Below, piece after piece: positions 1-9,436 of a DNA stretch of 64,000 bases. Within the stretch, counting starts at the first letter, position 1, and every line of letters starts with the position of its first letter. The notes below the pieces were generated by a model. That model was not told the origin of the DNA. It was given only the letters and a program-made list of their open reading frames with translations, and ran no database searches. Source of the stretch: Roseomonas mucosa (GTDB lineage Bacteria > Pseudomonadota > Alphaproteobacteria > Acetobacterales > Acetobacteraceae); NCBI GenBank assembly GCA_945878375.1, contig CAMDWG010000013.1, positions 39,714 through 103,713 of the forward strand, in the 5' to 3' direction. The translations under genes and the position numbers were made by a program.

Positions 1-881
1 AGCGCGTCGGCGCCGATATCCCGCTGCTGGTCGATTGCCAGCCCGCCGGCCGCTTCCTGGGTGAGAGCTTCCACCGCGCCGGCGGCGTGCCGGCAGTGAT
101 GAAGGAATTGCTCGCCGCTGGCCGCCTGCATGGCGATGTGATGACTGCGACCGGCAAGACGGTGGCGGAAAACCTGGCCGCCATCGCGCCGAGCCCGGAT
201 CGGGAAGTGATCCGCGCCTATGGCAAGCCGATGAAGGAGAAGGCCGGCTACCTGGTGCTGACCGGCAATATCTTCGACAACGCCGTCATCAAGGTCAGCG
301 TCATCGACGAGGAATTCCGGAAGCGCTTCTTCTCCGACGATCCGGATGTGTTCGAGGGCAAGGCGGCGGTCTTCGAAGGCCCGGAAGACTACCACGCCCG
401 CATCGAGGACCCGAGCCTCGGTATCGATGAGAAGACCGTTCTGGTGATCCGCAATTGCGGCCCCGTCGGCTATCCGGGCAGCGCGGAGGTGGTGAACATG
501 CAGCCCCCCGCCGCGCTGATCAAACAGGGCATCAAGGCCCTGCCGACGATGGGCGATGGGCGGCAATCGGGCACATCCGGCTCTCCCTCCATCCTCAATG
601 TCACGCCGGAAGCGGCGGTGGGCGGCGGGCTGGCGCTGCTGCAGCATGGCGACCGCATCCGCATCGACCTCAAGACCCGCCGCGTGGATGTGCTGATCCC
701 GGAAGCCGAGCTGGCCGCACGCCGCGCCGCCTGGACGCCGCCGAAGCTGGTGAACAAGACGCCGTGGGAGGAGATCTACCGCAACAGCGTCGGCCAGCTT
801 GGCACCGGCGCGTGCCTGGAACCCGCGACGCTCTACCTCAACATCCTCGAGACCCGCGGCGAAAGCCGGCATAATCATTAG
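1..881 (+). CDS. IlvD/Edd-family sugar-acid dehydratase, C-terminal part (gene starts before the window)
   Basis: The reading frame is open from base 3, so only the last 292 residues are visible. The family uses an iron-sulfur cluster and Mg2+ to dehydrate dihydroxy acids to 2-keto-3-deoxy acids. The motif [16 protein letters not shown] and the following [13 protein letters not shown] stretch are typical of the sugar-acid branch (arabinonate, xylonate or fuconate dehydratases) rather than biosynthetic IlvD. The cluster cysteines other than the one in LLVDCQPAG lie upstream and cannot be checked. The downstream SDR and FAH-family hydrolase match a non-phosphorylative sugar-acid pathway, so a pentonate or 6-deoxyhexonate substrate is inferred. 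The exact substrate is not readable. Confidence 0.85.
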   Translation, partial: RVGADIPLLVDCQPAGRFLGESFHRAGGVPAVMKELLAAGRLHGDVMTATGKTVAENLAAIAPSPDREVIRAYGKPMKEKAGYLVLTGNIFDNAVIKVSVIDEEFRKRFFSDDPDVFEGKAAVFEGPEDYHARIEDPSLGIDEKTVLVIRNCGPVGYPGSAEVVNMQPPAALIKQGIKALPTMGDGRQSGTSGSPSILNVTPEAAVGGGLALLQHGDRIRIDLKTRRVDVLIPEAELAARRAAWTPPKLVNKTPWEEIYRNSVGQLGTGACLEPATLYLNILETRGESRHNH

Positions 882-1040
882 TGCCCTCAAACGCCGGGCG
901 CGCGCATCCGCGCGCTTGGCTTGGGGTGGAACGCACGCCTTCGGCGTGACGCGCCGGCCACTGGGGCGCCAGCCGGCGCGGATAATCTGGGCGCGGGCCG
1001 CATTCGCGGCCTCGGCCTTCTTCGCAGGCCGCCCGCTCTA
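881..1040. repeat. Hairpin-rich intergenic repeat, copy 1
   Basis: The gap after the dehydratase stop starts with GTGCCCTCAAACGCCGGGCG and then holds four successive short dyads: GCGCGC/GCGCGC, CACGCC-TTC-GGCGTG, CGCGCCGGC/GCCGGCGCG and GGCCGC-ATT-GCGGCC. The same opening 20-mer, with one mismatch, recurs at 2768-2787 before similar dyads. This resembles a REP/BIME-type interspersed element. It could fold in the mRNA and protect or terminate the message. Confidence 0.6.
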
Positions 1041-1058
1041 GATGGGGGGAAACCAATC

Positions 1059-1808
1059 ATGGCCGGACGTCTCGCGGGCAAGCGCGCCTTCGTCACCGCC
1101 GCCGCACAGGGCATCGGGCGCGCCACCGCGCTGGCCTTCGCGGCCGAGGGTGCTGAGGTCATCGCCACCGACAAGGATGCGGCGAAGCTGGCGGGCCTGG
1201 CCGCGCCCGGCCTGACCACCCGCGTCCTCGACATGCTGGACGCGGCAGCCATCGACGCAGCGGCGAAGGACGCCGGCGCGGTGGACATCCTGTTCAGCTG
1301 CGCGGGCTTCGTGCACCAGAACACGATCCTGACCGCGACCGATGCCGAATGGGATTTCGCCTTCGACCTGAATGTGCGGTCCATGTGGCGCATGTCGCGC
1401 GCCCTGCTGCCAGGCATGCTGGAGCGCAAGCGCGGCGCCATCGTGAACATGTCGAGCGGCTGTTCCTCCCTCAAGGGCGCGCCGAACCGCTTCCTGTACG
1501 GCACGACCAAGGCGGCGGTGATCGGCCTCACCAAATCCATCGCGACCGAGTATGTGCGCGACGGCATCCGCTGCAACGCGATCTGCCCCGGCACGGTGGA
1601 CACGCCGAGCCTCGGCGATCGGATCGCGGCCAATGCCGCGCAAGCCGGCGGGTTGGATGCCGCCCGCGCCGCCTTCGTCGCCCGCCAGGCGATGGGCCGG
1701 CTTGCGACGGCGGAGGAGATGGCGGCGCTCGCTGTCTATCTCGCCAGCGATGAAAGCGCCTTCGTCACCGGCCAGGCCATCGTGATCGATGGCGGGTGGA
1801 TGTTGTAG
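1059..1808 (+). CDS. SDR-family oxidoreductase, probably 2-keto-3-deoxy-sugar-acid 4-dehydrogenase
   Basis: A 249-residue classical short-chain dehydrogenase. It has an N-terminal cofactor loop (TAAAQGIGRA), the FSCAG stretch in place of NNAG, a catalytic Ser in VNMSSG, the YGTTK catalytic Tyr/Lys pair and the usual C-terminal TGQAIVIDGG. It resembles the DHRS6/2-keto-3-deoxy-L-fuconate dehydrogenase branch. The start is the ATG after GGGGGA at 1044-1050. It lies between an IlvD-type dehydratase and an FAH-family hydrolase. That order fits dehydration, oxidation at C4, then hydrolytic cleavage of a diketo acid. NAD+ preference is likely for this branch but not proven by sequence. Confidence 0.8.
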   Translation: MAGRLAGKRAFVTAAAQGIGRATALAFAAEGAEVIATDKDAAKLAGLAAPGLTTRVLDMLDAAAIDAAAKDAGAVDILFSCAGFVHQNTILTATDAEWDFAFDLNVRSMWRMSRALLPGMLERKRGAIVNMSSGCSSLKGAPNRFLYGTTKAAVIGLTKSIATEYVRDGIRCNAICPGTVDTPSLGDRIAANAAQAGGLDAARAAFVARQAMGRLATAEEMAALAVYLASDESAFVTGQAIVIDGGWML

Positions 1809-1877
1809 GATTCCCCATTCGCCAGGGCCGCGCCCCGGCTCTTTCGACCCGCTTCCTCAAGGACCAGGGACAGACAG

Positions 1878-2726
1878 ATGAAACTCCTCCGCTACGGTGC
1901 CGCGGGCGCCGAGAAGCCCGGTATGCTCGATGCCGCCGGCACCATCCGCGACCTGTCGGGCGTCATCGCCGATCTGGCCGGCGATGCGCTGTCGCCCGCG
2001 GGCCTCGCGAAGCTCGCGGCGCTCGATCCGTCGAAGCTGCCGGCGGTGACGGGCAACCCCCGCATCGGTCCGCCGGTGACGGGGATGAAGAACCTGGTCT
2101 GCATCGGCCTGAACTACGCCGACCATGCGGCCGAGACCGGCGCGCCGATCCCGAAGGAGCCGATCGTCTTCCTGAAGTCGCTGAACGCGCTGTCCGGCCC
2201 GAATGACGACGTCGTCATCCCGCGCAACAGCATCAAGACCGATTACGAGGTCGAGCTCGCCATCATCATCGGCACCCGCGCCAAGTATGTGACCGAGGAT
2301 CAGGCGCTGGACCACGTGGCCGGCTACGCCGTCGGCAACGACGTGTCGGAGCGCGAATGGCAGGCCGAGCGCGGCGGCGCCTGGGACAAGGGCAAGGGCT
2401 TCGACACCTTCGGCCCTCTCGGCCCCTGGCTGGTGACGAAGGACGAGATCCCGGACCCGCAGGATCTGGCGATGTTCTGCGACGTGGACGGCGTGCGGCA
2501 GCAGGATGGCTCGACGCGCACCATGATCTTCGGCGTCAAGCAGGTCGTGTCCTATGTCAGCCAATGCATCACGCTGAACCCGGGCGATGTGATCTTCACC
2601 GGCACGCCGCCGGGCGTGGGCCTGGGCAAGAAGCCGTCGCCGATCTTCCTGAAGGCTGGCCAGACCATGCGGCTTGGCATCGCGGGGCTCGGCGAGCAGC
2701 AGCAGAAGCTGGTGGCGTCGGATTGA
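1878..2726 (+). CDS. Fumarylacetoacetate hydrolase-family protein, probable 2,4-diketo-3-deoxy-sugar-acid hydrolase
   Basis: A 282-residue FAH-fold enzyme. The core begins at about residue 75 (CIGLNYADHAAE). The metal-binding acidic residues appear in DYEVELAI and around VGNDVSERE, and the C-terminal GDVIFTGTPPGVG loop is intact. The N-terminal 70 residues form the small domain usual for the ureidoglycolate-lyase/diketo-fuconate-hydrolase subgroup. Proximity to the dehydratase and SDR genes makes the final cleavage step of a non-phosphorylative sugar-acid pathway the best guess, giving pyruvate plus a hydroxy acid. Other FAH-family hydrolases or isomerases cannot be excluded. Confidence 0.82.
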   Translation: MKLLRYGAAGAEKPGMLDAAGTIRDLSGVIADLAGDALSPAGLAKLAALDPSKLPAVTGNPRIGPPVTGMKNLVCIGLNYADHAAETGAPIPKEPIVFLKSLNALSGPNDDVVIPRNSIKTDYEVELAIIIGTRAKYVTEDQALDHVAGYAVGNDVSEREWQAERGGAWDKGKGFDTFGPLGPWLVTKDEIPDPQDLAMFCDVDGVRQQDGSTRTMIFGVKQVVSYVSQCITLNPGDVIFTGTPPGVGLGKKPSPIFLKAGQTMRLGIAGLGEQQQKLVASD

Positions 2727-2767
2727 TGCCAATGGCCGCTTTCAGCGACTCGTTGGCATCCTTTTGG

Positions 2768-2860
2768 GTGCCCTCAAGCGCCGGGCGGCCGCAGCATTGG
2801 CGGCGGCGGCCATTCGGCCGCTCGACTGGCTTCGCCGGTCGCCTGAGTCAATCAATCCGG
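2768..2860. repeat. Hairpin-rich intergenic repeat, copy 2
   Basis: Begins with GTGCCCTCAAGCGCCGGGCG (2768-2787), which matches copy 1 at 881-900 except for one base. Short dyads follow, such as CGGCC-ATT-GGCCG and the imperfect GACTGGC-TTC-GCCGGTC. It sits between the FAH-family gene and the YdhR-like gene, so both copies lie directly after genes of the same operon. Confidence 0.6.
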
Positions 2861-2873
2861 CCGTTGGTGTAAC

Positions 2874-3182
2874 ATGTCCGATCTCACGGTCCTGATCTTC
2901 GACTTCCCCAACAGCGCCTTCGGTCCCGACCGGACCGAGGCGCTGCGCCCGCTGGCTACCGATATCGCGGATCAGCCCGGCTTGTTGTGGAAGATCTGGA
3001 CGGAGGCGCCCGAAGCGGGCCGTGCGGGCGGCGTCTATCTGTTCGCCACCCGCGCAGCCGCCGAGGCCTATCACGCCATGCACGCCGCCCGGCTTGCGGC
3101 GCGTGGCGTGACGGGCATCGAGGCGACCTATCGCGGCGTCAACGAGACGCTGAGCCTGATCGACAGGGCGCCGCTGAGGTAG
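2874..3182 (+). CDS. YdhR-like small monooxygenase-fold protein
   Basis: A 102-residue protein closely resembling the YdhR family. It has an N-terminal LIFDFPN strand, then RPLATDIADQPGLLWKIWTEAP, GGVYLFATRAAAEAYHAMH, and a C-terminal NETLSLI strand. YdhR proteins are dimeric ferredoxin-like folds assigned to putative antibiotic-biosynthesis-type monooxygenases, and their substrate is not established. It may be cotranscribed with the preceding sugar-acid genes, although the hairpin repeat lies between them. No strong ribosome-binding site is visible. Confidence 0.75.
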   Translation: MSDLTVLIFDFPNSAFGPDRTEALRPLATDIADQPGLLWKIWTEAPEAGRAGGVYLFATRAAAEAYHAMHAARLAARGVTGIEATYRGVNETLSLIDRAPLR

Positions 3183-3517
3183 CGCCGATCCACCATGCCG
3201 CGACGCCATGCAGCGCCCATCGGCGGGGCCTTCCCCAGCGCGACTTCGGCTGCGAGGGGGAACGTCCAAGGCTGAGCGCTGTTGTCCCGCTCTCCGTGGA
3301 GTCGGGGAAGGGCCGGGCGGCGCACGCATGTCGGAAGTGCCCTATCGCGGCGAAGGCCCGGCGGTGAATGGCATCATCGCGCAGGAGGACAGTCTGAACA
3401 GCGCCTTGGTGGCCGAGGCCGCCAAGGCGCAATCCTTCTCCGCCGCTGCTACAAACCACGCCGCCCCGGCCGCCTCCAGGCGGCCGGGGCGTGATGTATC
3501 GAGAGGGGTAGGTGCGC
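3183..3517. other. Intergenic region without a convincing gene
   Basis: 335 bases between the YdhR-like gene and the MDR oxidoreductase. Several open frames cross it, but none has a ribosome-binding site, a family match or a sensible end. The only clear structure is the perfect hairpin at 3462-3491 just before the next gene. Confidence 0.6.
3462..3491. repeat. Perfect 13-bp hairpin in the leader of the MDR oxidoreductase gene
   Basis: CGCCCCGGCCGCC (3462-3474), loop TCCA, then the exact complement (3479-3491). It ends 26 bases before the ATG at 3518. No T-run follows on either strand, so it is not a classical terminator. It may be an operator or a leader structure. Confidence 0.55.
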
Positions 3518-4492
3518 ATGCGTGCAGCGGTGGTGACCGAGAGCGGGCTGGTGGTGCAGGAGGTGCCGGATCCGCGCCCCGCTGCGGGGGAGGTGCTGGT
3601 CCGGCTGCGCGCCATCGGCCTGAACCGCGCCGATCTCGGCGTCGCCGCCGGTCACCGGCATGGCAGCCAGGGCGGCGCCGGCGCCATCCCCGGCATCGAG
3701 GGCGCGGGGGAGGTCATCGCGGTCGGCCCCGATGTGCCCGCCCATATCACCCCCGGCCTGCGGGTCATGGCATCCATGTCCGGCTCCTATGCCGAATGCT
3801 GCGCCGTGCATTGGGGGCGGCTGTTCCCGGTGCCGTCGAACAACATGCCGTGGGAGGTCGCGGCGACGCTGCCCATCGCGCTGAAGACCATGCATGACGC
3901 GGTGGTGACGCATGGGTTGTGCGGCCCGGGGCGCAGCATCCTGATCCAGGGCGCGTCGTCCGGCGTCGGGCTGATGGGGTTGCAGGTGGCGCGGCTGATG
4001 GGCGCCACGACGATCATCGGCACCTCCACCAACGCGGAGCGCCGGGCGCGGCTCGGGGCCTTCGGGGCCACCCACGCGGTCGATACCGCCGATCCTGCCT
4101 GGGTGGACCAGGTGCTGGAGGCCACCGGCGGCCGCGGCGTCGATTCGGTGGTGGACATGATCAGCGGACCGCTGGCGTCCCAGACGCTGCGCGCGACCGC
4201 GATCCTCGGGCGGATCGTCAATGTCGGCCGGCTGGGCGGCGCGGTCGCGCCCTTCGACTTCGATACCCATGCGGCGCGCCGCATCAGCTATATCGGCGTG
4301 ACCTTCCGCACCCGCAGCGCGGCGGAGATCGCGGAGATCGTCCGCAAGGCCCGCGCCGATCTGTGGGCCGCGCTGGAAGCCGGCGCTTTGCACCTGCCGC
4401 TCGACCGCACCTATCGCCTGGACGAGGTGAATGATGCGCTGGCGCGGATGAAGGCCAACCAGCATTTCGGCAAGCTGGCCATGATCCCCTGA
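3518..4492 (+). CDS. MDR-family NAD(P)-dependent oxidoreductase (quinone oxidoreductase-like)
   Basis: A 324-residue medium-chain reductase. It starts with the family's typical MRAAVVTESG, has the GroES-like domain to about residue 120, then a Rossmann domain with GASSGVGLMGLQVARLMGA near residues 145-165 and a C-terminal region closing at FGKLAMIP. The structural and catalytic zinc cysteines of alcohol dehydrogenases are absent, which places it with quinone oxidoreductase/enoyl reductase-like members. The ATG at 3518 was preferred to the GTG at 3512 because GAGGGGTAGG (3503-3512) is well spaced from it. Its substrate is unknown. It converges on the flagellar flgN gene. Confidence 0.82.
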   Translation: MRAAVVTESGLVVQEVPDPRPAAGEVLVRLRAIGLNRADLGVAAGHRHGSQGGAGAIPGIEGAGEVIAVGPDVPAHITPGLRVMASMSGSYAECCAVHWGRLFPVPSNNMPWEVAATLPIALKTMHDAVVTHGLCGPGRSILIQGASSGVGLMGLQVARLMGATTIIGTSTNAERRARLGAFGATHAVDTADPAWVDQVLEATGGRGVDSVVDMISGPLASQTLRATAILGRIVNVGRLGGAVAPFDFDTHAARRISYIGVTFRTRSAAEIAEIVRKARADLWAALEAGALHLPLDRTYRLDEVNDALARMKANQHFGKLAMIP

Positions 4493-4561
4493 CGCGGTGG
4501 GGCAGGGTGGGGGTCGGTCCCCCCATCCTGGCGCCGGCCCGCCCCCTTCCAACGGACGATG

Positions 4562-4957
4562 CTACGCCCGCGACGCGATGGAAACGGGCGTCGCCTCTCC
4601 CTCCCGCGCCAGGCCGCGATGGCCATAGGTGCCGGGGCCGGGCGGGCGCAGCGCGCCGGCGATGGTCTCGATCACGCGCGACTGCAAGGCGATCGCGCGT
4701 TCCAGCAGCCGGCGGTTCTCCGCCGTCAGATCCTTCAGGGCGCGCGCAATCTCCTCTGTCCGATCCCTTTCCTCGCCTTCCGCGCGGGACCCGGAGCGAT
4801 GGGTGGCATCGAAGGCGGCGGCGAAGGCATCGGCCGCCAGGCGCTTTCCGCGCGACAACTCCGCCGCCGCGCCGAGGTCGAGCCGCGCGAGCGCGGCGTT
4901 CTCGGCCCGCAGGGCTTCGGCCAGGCGTTGCCCGGCATTCATCAGGGCCTCGATCAT
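4562..4957 (-). CDS. flgN: FlgN-like flagellar export chaperone (probable)
   Basis: A 131-residue, highly charged helical protein, last in the flgI-flgJ-flgN unit. FlgN-family proteins are cytoplasmic chaperones for hook-associated proteins. The assignment rests on size, coiled-coil character (repeated Ala/Glu/Arg heptads across residues 1-100), an LLERAI/IIxTIAGAL-like C-terminal helix and genomic position, because this family is poorly conserved. The ATG at 4957 overlaps the TGA of the rod-binding protein by four bases, which argues for translational coupling and against the longer upstream extension. The name is tentative. Confidence 0.65.
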   Translation of the reverse strand: MIEALMNAGQRLAEALRAENAALARLDLGAAAELSRGKRLAADAFAAAFDATHRSGSRAEGEERDRTEEIARALKDLTAENRRLLERAIALQSRVIETIAGALRPPGPGTYGHRGLAREGEATPVSIASRA

Positions 4958-5298
4958 CGTGTCTGGGTCTCCGTGCTGGCGGCTTCCTGGGCGCGCAACA
5001 ATTCGCGGCGGACGGCATCGCCGATCCCGATTCCGCCGGCCCGCGCCAGGTCGCGCGCGATCGCGTCCACCAGCATCGGGCGCCATTGGGCTTCCGCCTG
5101 GCCGCCGCCGAAGGGACCATCGGTCGGCAGGGCAGCGAAGACGGGCTGGAACATCGCCGCAATGGCCTGCGCCTCGAAGTCCTGCGCCAGGCGGCGGATC
5201 TGGCCCTGGGATGCGGCGGGCGCGCCAGCCAGGCCCACGCCCGGCATCGGGCGCGATATGGCATCCGCGCGCGGCGGGACGGAAAGGGAGAGGGTCAT
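4954..5298 (-). CDS. flgJ: Rod-binding protein, FlgJ N-terminal type without hydrolase domain (CheL-like)
   Basis: 114 residues containing only the rod-binding domain (RRLAQDFEAQAIAAMFQPVFAAL, with a GGGQAEAQWRPMLVDAIARDLA segment). The C-terminal peptidoglycan-hydrolase domain of enterobacterial FlgJ is absent, as is usual in Alphaproteobacteria, where the protein is often called CheL. It helps assemble the flagellar rod in the periplasm. It overlaps flgI by four bases (ATGA at 5295-5298) and flgN by four bases, so the three genes form one transcription unit. Confidence 0.85.
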   Translation of the reverse strand: MTLSLSVPPRADAISRPMPGVGLAGAPAASQGQIRRLAQDFEAQAIAAMFQPVFAALPTDGPFGGGQAEAQWRPMLVDAIARDLARAGGIGIGDAVRRELLRAQEAASTETQTR

Positions 5299-6422
5299 CG
5301 CAATTCCAGCTCCGCCTGCAACGCGCCAGCGGCTTTGACCGTCTGCAGGATGGTGATCAGGTCGCGCGGCCCGACGCCCAGGCTGTTCAGCCCGCGCACC
5401 AGCTCATCCAGCGTCACCCCGCCGCGCAGGATGCCGAGCCGCCGTTCGGCCTGGTCATCCACTTCGATATTCGTTCGCGGCACCACCACCGTCTCGCCGC
5501 CGGCCAGCGCGTTGGGCTGGCTGACCTGCGGGGTCTCGGTGATGCGGACGGTCAGGTTGCCTTGCGCGATCGCCACCGTGCTGACCCGCACATTGGCGCC
5601 CATCACGATGGTGCCGGACGCTTCCTCGATCACCACCCGCGCCACTTGGTCGGGCTCCACGCGCAGTTGCTCGATCTGGGCGAGGAAGCCCACCGCTTCC
5701 CGCCCCGCGATGTTCACCACGACCGTGCGCGGATCGGTGGCGGCGGCGACGGAGCCGCGGGCGGAGCGGTTGATCGCCTCCGCCATCCGCCGCGCGGTGG
5801 TGAGGTCGGGGTTGCGGAGCGCGAGATGGACCCGTTCGCCCTGCGCGAAGCGGAACCCCACCTCCCGTTCCACCACGGCGCCATTGGCCATGCGGCCCGC
5901 CGTCGGCACCCCGCGCGTGACGTTGGAGGCGGCGCCGCGCGCGGCCACCGCGCCGGTGGCGATCGGCCCCTGCGCGACGGCATAGACTTCCCCATCCGCG
6001 CCGAGCAGCGGCGTGACCAGCAGCGTGCCGCCGGTGATGTTGGTGGCATCCCCCAGGGTGGAGACGGCGACATCGATCCGGCTGCCGGGCCGGGTGAAGG
6101 GGGGCAGGTTGGCAGTGACCATCACCGCCGCGACGTTGCGGGTATCGAGCTGGCGTTCCTGGTCGCGCGTGTTGACGCCCAGCCGTTCCAGCACGCCGAT
6201 CAGGGATTGGCGCGTGAACACGGCAGAGCGAAGCCGGTCCCCCGTGCCATTGAGCCCGACGACCAGCCCGTAGCCGACCAGCTGGTTGTCGCGCACGCCC
6301 TCGATATCCGCGATGTCCTTGATCCGCACCTGGGCTGCGGCCGGCAGGGCGGGAGCCAGAAGGCAGAGGCCGAGCACGGCCCAGGCCAAGCGGCGCAGGC
6401 TTTGTTGCCAGCGCATCCGCAT
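5295..6422 (-). CDS. flgI: Flagellar basal-body P-ring protein FlgI
   Basis: 375 residues, the normal FlgI length. A hydrophobic signal peptide ends near AAAQ, followed by the diagnostic VRIKDIADIEGVRDNQLVGY and GLNGTGD motifs and the conserved C-terminal LDELVRGLNSLGVGPRDLI. FlgI forms the periplasmic P ring around the rod. Two ATGs are possible. The one at 6422 was chosen because GAGG lies about six bases upstream, while it abuts the ATG at 6428. A consensus sigma-54 promoter lies at 6485-6499 on the same strand. The gene diverges from fliX, the same arrangement known in Caulobacter. Confidence 0.95.
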   Translation of the reverse strand: MRMRWQQSLRRLAWAVLGLCLLAPALPAAAQVRIKDIADIEGVRDNQLVGYGLVVGLNGTGDRLRSAVFTRQSLIGVLERLGVNTRDQERQLDTRNVAAVMVTANLPPFTRPGSRIDVAVSTLGDATNITGGTLLVTPLLGADGEVYAVAQGPIATGAVAARGAASNVTRGVPTAGRMANGAVVEREVGFRFAQGERVHLALRNPDLTTARRMAEAINRSARGSVAAATDPRTVVVNIAGREAVGFLAQIEQLRVEPDQVARVVIEEASGTIVMGANVRVSTVAIAQGNLTVRITETPQVSQPNALAGGETVVVPRTNIEVDDQAERRLGILRGGVTLDELVRGLNSLGVGPRDLITILQTVKAAGALQAELELR

Positions 6423-6484
6423 CGTCATCCTCGGGCAAGGTTTATGCGCCACTCTGCGTCTCCGGGCCTTCGGGGCGTGTGGTG

Positions 6485-6499
6485 GCAACCCGCGTGCCA
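6485..6499 (-). promoter_or_regulatory. Sigma-54 promoter of the flgI operon
   Basis: On the minus strand the sequence reads TGGCACG-CGGG-TTGC, an exact match to the RpoN -24/-12 consensus with correct 10-base spacing between GG and GC. The predicted start of transcription, near 6474, leaves a leader of about 50 bases before flgI. Sigma-54 control of P-ring genes is established in Caulobacter, where FlbD/FliX act at the corresponding divergent region. Confidence 0.85.
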
Positions 6500-6643
6500 G
6501 CCGCGCCGGGGACCAGGGCCGGGATTGGCCGGCAGGGCTTGCCGGGCCGGTGCAAGGGATGCCGGGCCCCGGCAAGGATGCGGCATCGGTCCGCCCGCCA
6601 TGGGGCGGCCGGGCGATGTTGGGATGTAGAGCCAGGAGGGCGG

Positions 6644-7060
6644 ATGATGCGTGTTGGTGGTATCGGCGGCCCAGCTTCACCCGCGCGGCAGGCTGCCCGG
6701 CCCGGGGGCGGCTTCGCGCTGCCGGATGCGCCGGGGGCGCGGGCGCCTGCCGCGGTGGCCGCGGCCTCTCCCGCCGCGTTGCTCGCGCTGCAGGAAGGCC
6801 CCGGCGCGGATCAGGCGAGCGAGGACCGGGCGCGGCGGCGCGGCCGGGCGGCGCTCGACCTTCTGCGAGAGGTGCAGATCGACCTGCTGCGCGGCGGCGC
6901 CACGCCCGCGCGCCTCGCGCGATTGGCCACCTTGGCCAAGGCAGCGGAGGCCGACGCGGCTCCGGCCGACCCCGAACTGCGTGTGCTGCTGGCCGAGGTC
7001 ACGCTGCGTGTCAGGGTGGAACTGGCCCGCCGGCGCGTCACGCCTGCGACGGATGGATGA
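6644..7060 (+). CDS. fliX: Class II flagellar assembly regulator FliX
   Basis: 138 residues beginning MMRVGGIGG. A low-complexity Pro/Ala/Gly-rich N-terminal half is followed by a helical C-terminal half (ALDLLREVQIDLLRGG, then LATLAKAAEA and VLLAEVTLRVRVELARRR). This organisation matches FliX, an alphaproteobacterial regulator that couples early basal-body assembly to the sigma-54 activator FlbD. AGGAGGG lies directly before the tandem ATGs at 6644/6647. Divergence from flgI supports the call. The start is fixed by the ribosome-binding site. A longer upstream reading frame has no support. Confidence 0.85.
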   Translation: MMRVGGIGGPASPARQAARPGGGFALPDAPGARAPAAVAAASPAALLALQEGPGADQASEDRARRRGRAALDLLREVQIDLLRGGATPARLARLATLAKAAEADAAPADPELRVLLAEVTLRVRVELARRRVTPATDG

Positions 7061-7187
7061 AAAGACAGAAGATCAGCCACTTGCCGCGGAGCGAGGGCTT
7101 GTCTCCGCCACGGCCCCAACACTATGGTCCGCCCGCCTTCGTCGGCTAGGCGCCGGGCCTTGCCGAAGGGGGTTGGGGAAAAAAATC

Positions 7188-7604
7188 ATGCTCGTGACCT
7201 TGCCGCCGGACTACCGCCCGTCGTCCGCCGAGGAGTTCATGAATCCCCTCCAGCTGGAGTATTTCCGGCAAAAGCTTTGGCGATGGCGCACCGAGCTTCT
7301 GCGGGACGCCGATGAGACGCTCAGCAGCCTGGGAGAAGGCGGGATCTCCGAGGCGGACCTCACGGACCGGGCGAGCATCGAAACCGATCGCGCCCTGGAA
7401 CTCCGCACGCGGGATCGCGCGCGCAAGCTGATCAGCAAGATCGATCAGGCGATCGAACGGATCGAAAACGGCACCTACGGCTACTGCGAGGAAAGCGGTG
7501 AGCCGATCGGCCTGCGCCGACTGGAAGCCCGCCCGATCGCGACGCTGTCGATCGAGGCGCAGGAACGGCATGAGCGCATGGAGCGCATCCACCGCGACGA
7601 TTGA
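7188..7604 (+). CDS. dksA: RNA polymerase-binding transcription factor DksA (single-cysteine type)
   Basis: 138 residues with the DksA coiled-coil (LEYFRQKLWRWRTELLRDADETL), the conserved DLTDRAS tip region and the C-terminal globular part YGYCEESGEPIGLRRLEARPIA. DksA acts with ppGpp on RNA polymerase. The zinc-finger region has only one cysteine (in YCEESG), and the positions of the other three are replaced. This is known for alphaproteobacterial DksA proteins, so it is not evidence of decay. The ATG at 7188 follows a GGGG-rich stretch and an A-run. A strong terminator follows the gene. Confidence 0.92.
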   Translation: MLVTLPPDYRPSSAEEFMNPLQLEYFRQKLWRWRTELLRDADETLSSLGEGGISEADLTDRASIETDRALELRTRDRARKLISKIDQAIERIENGTYGYCEESGEPIGLRRLEARPIATLSIEAQERHERMERIHRDD

Positions 7605-7634
7605 CCTGGTCGCCTCGGTTTCGATATGAAGTTG

Positions 7635-7657
7635 GGGCCAAGCACGACGCTTGGCCC
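7635..7657. repeat. Hairpin downstream of dksA
   Basis: GGGCCAAGC-ACGAC-GCTTGGCCC forms a perfect 9-bp stem directly upstream of the stronger dksA terminator. It may assist transcription termination. Confidence 0.5.
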
Positions 7658-7661
7658 GAGG

Positions 7662-7695
7662 ACGGCCTGCCCCGACCGGGGTAGGCCGTTTTGCG
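7662..7695 (+). terminator. Rho-independent terminator of dksA
   Basis: A 12-bp stem (ACGGCCTGCCCC paired with GGGGTAGGCCGT, one G-T wobble), a 4-base loop and a following TTTT at 7689-7692. It lies between the convergent dksA and cckA genes. Confidence 0.8.
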
Positions 7696-7818
7696 TTGCG
7701 GCAGCCGAGTCGCGGGCCGTTGCGCCGGCCCTGCTATTTGTCCGGAACGCGCAATGCGCCCCGGCCGAGATGAAACTGATGTCATGCCGGAGGCGGGCCC
7801 AAACGGGGGCGCCACCGA

Positions 7819-9405
<1,587 letters not shown>

Positions 9406-9436
9406 GGATCACCCTGTCCATGGGCTGCGGGCGCGG

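Noticed and set aside
3208..3897. A 229-codon plus-strand frame over the MDR oxidoreductase leader and start
   Set aside because: It runs out of frame through the MDR gene, whose MRAAVV start and ribosome-binding site are clear.
4629..6629. A 666-codon plus-strand frame over flgI/flgJ
   Set aside because: Opposite-strand shadow. The minus-strand genes have clear families, overlaps and ribosome-binding sites.
7188..7604. DksA with missing zinc-finger cysteines as a broken gene
   Set aside because: Single-cysteine DksA is normal in Alphaproteobacteria and the frame is intact.
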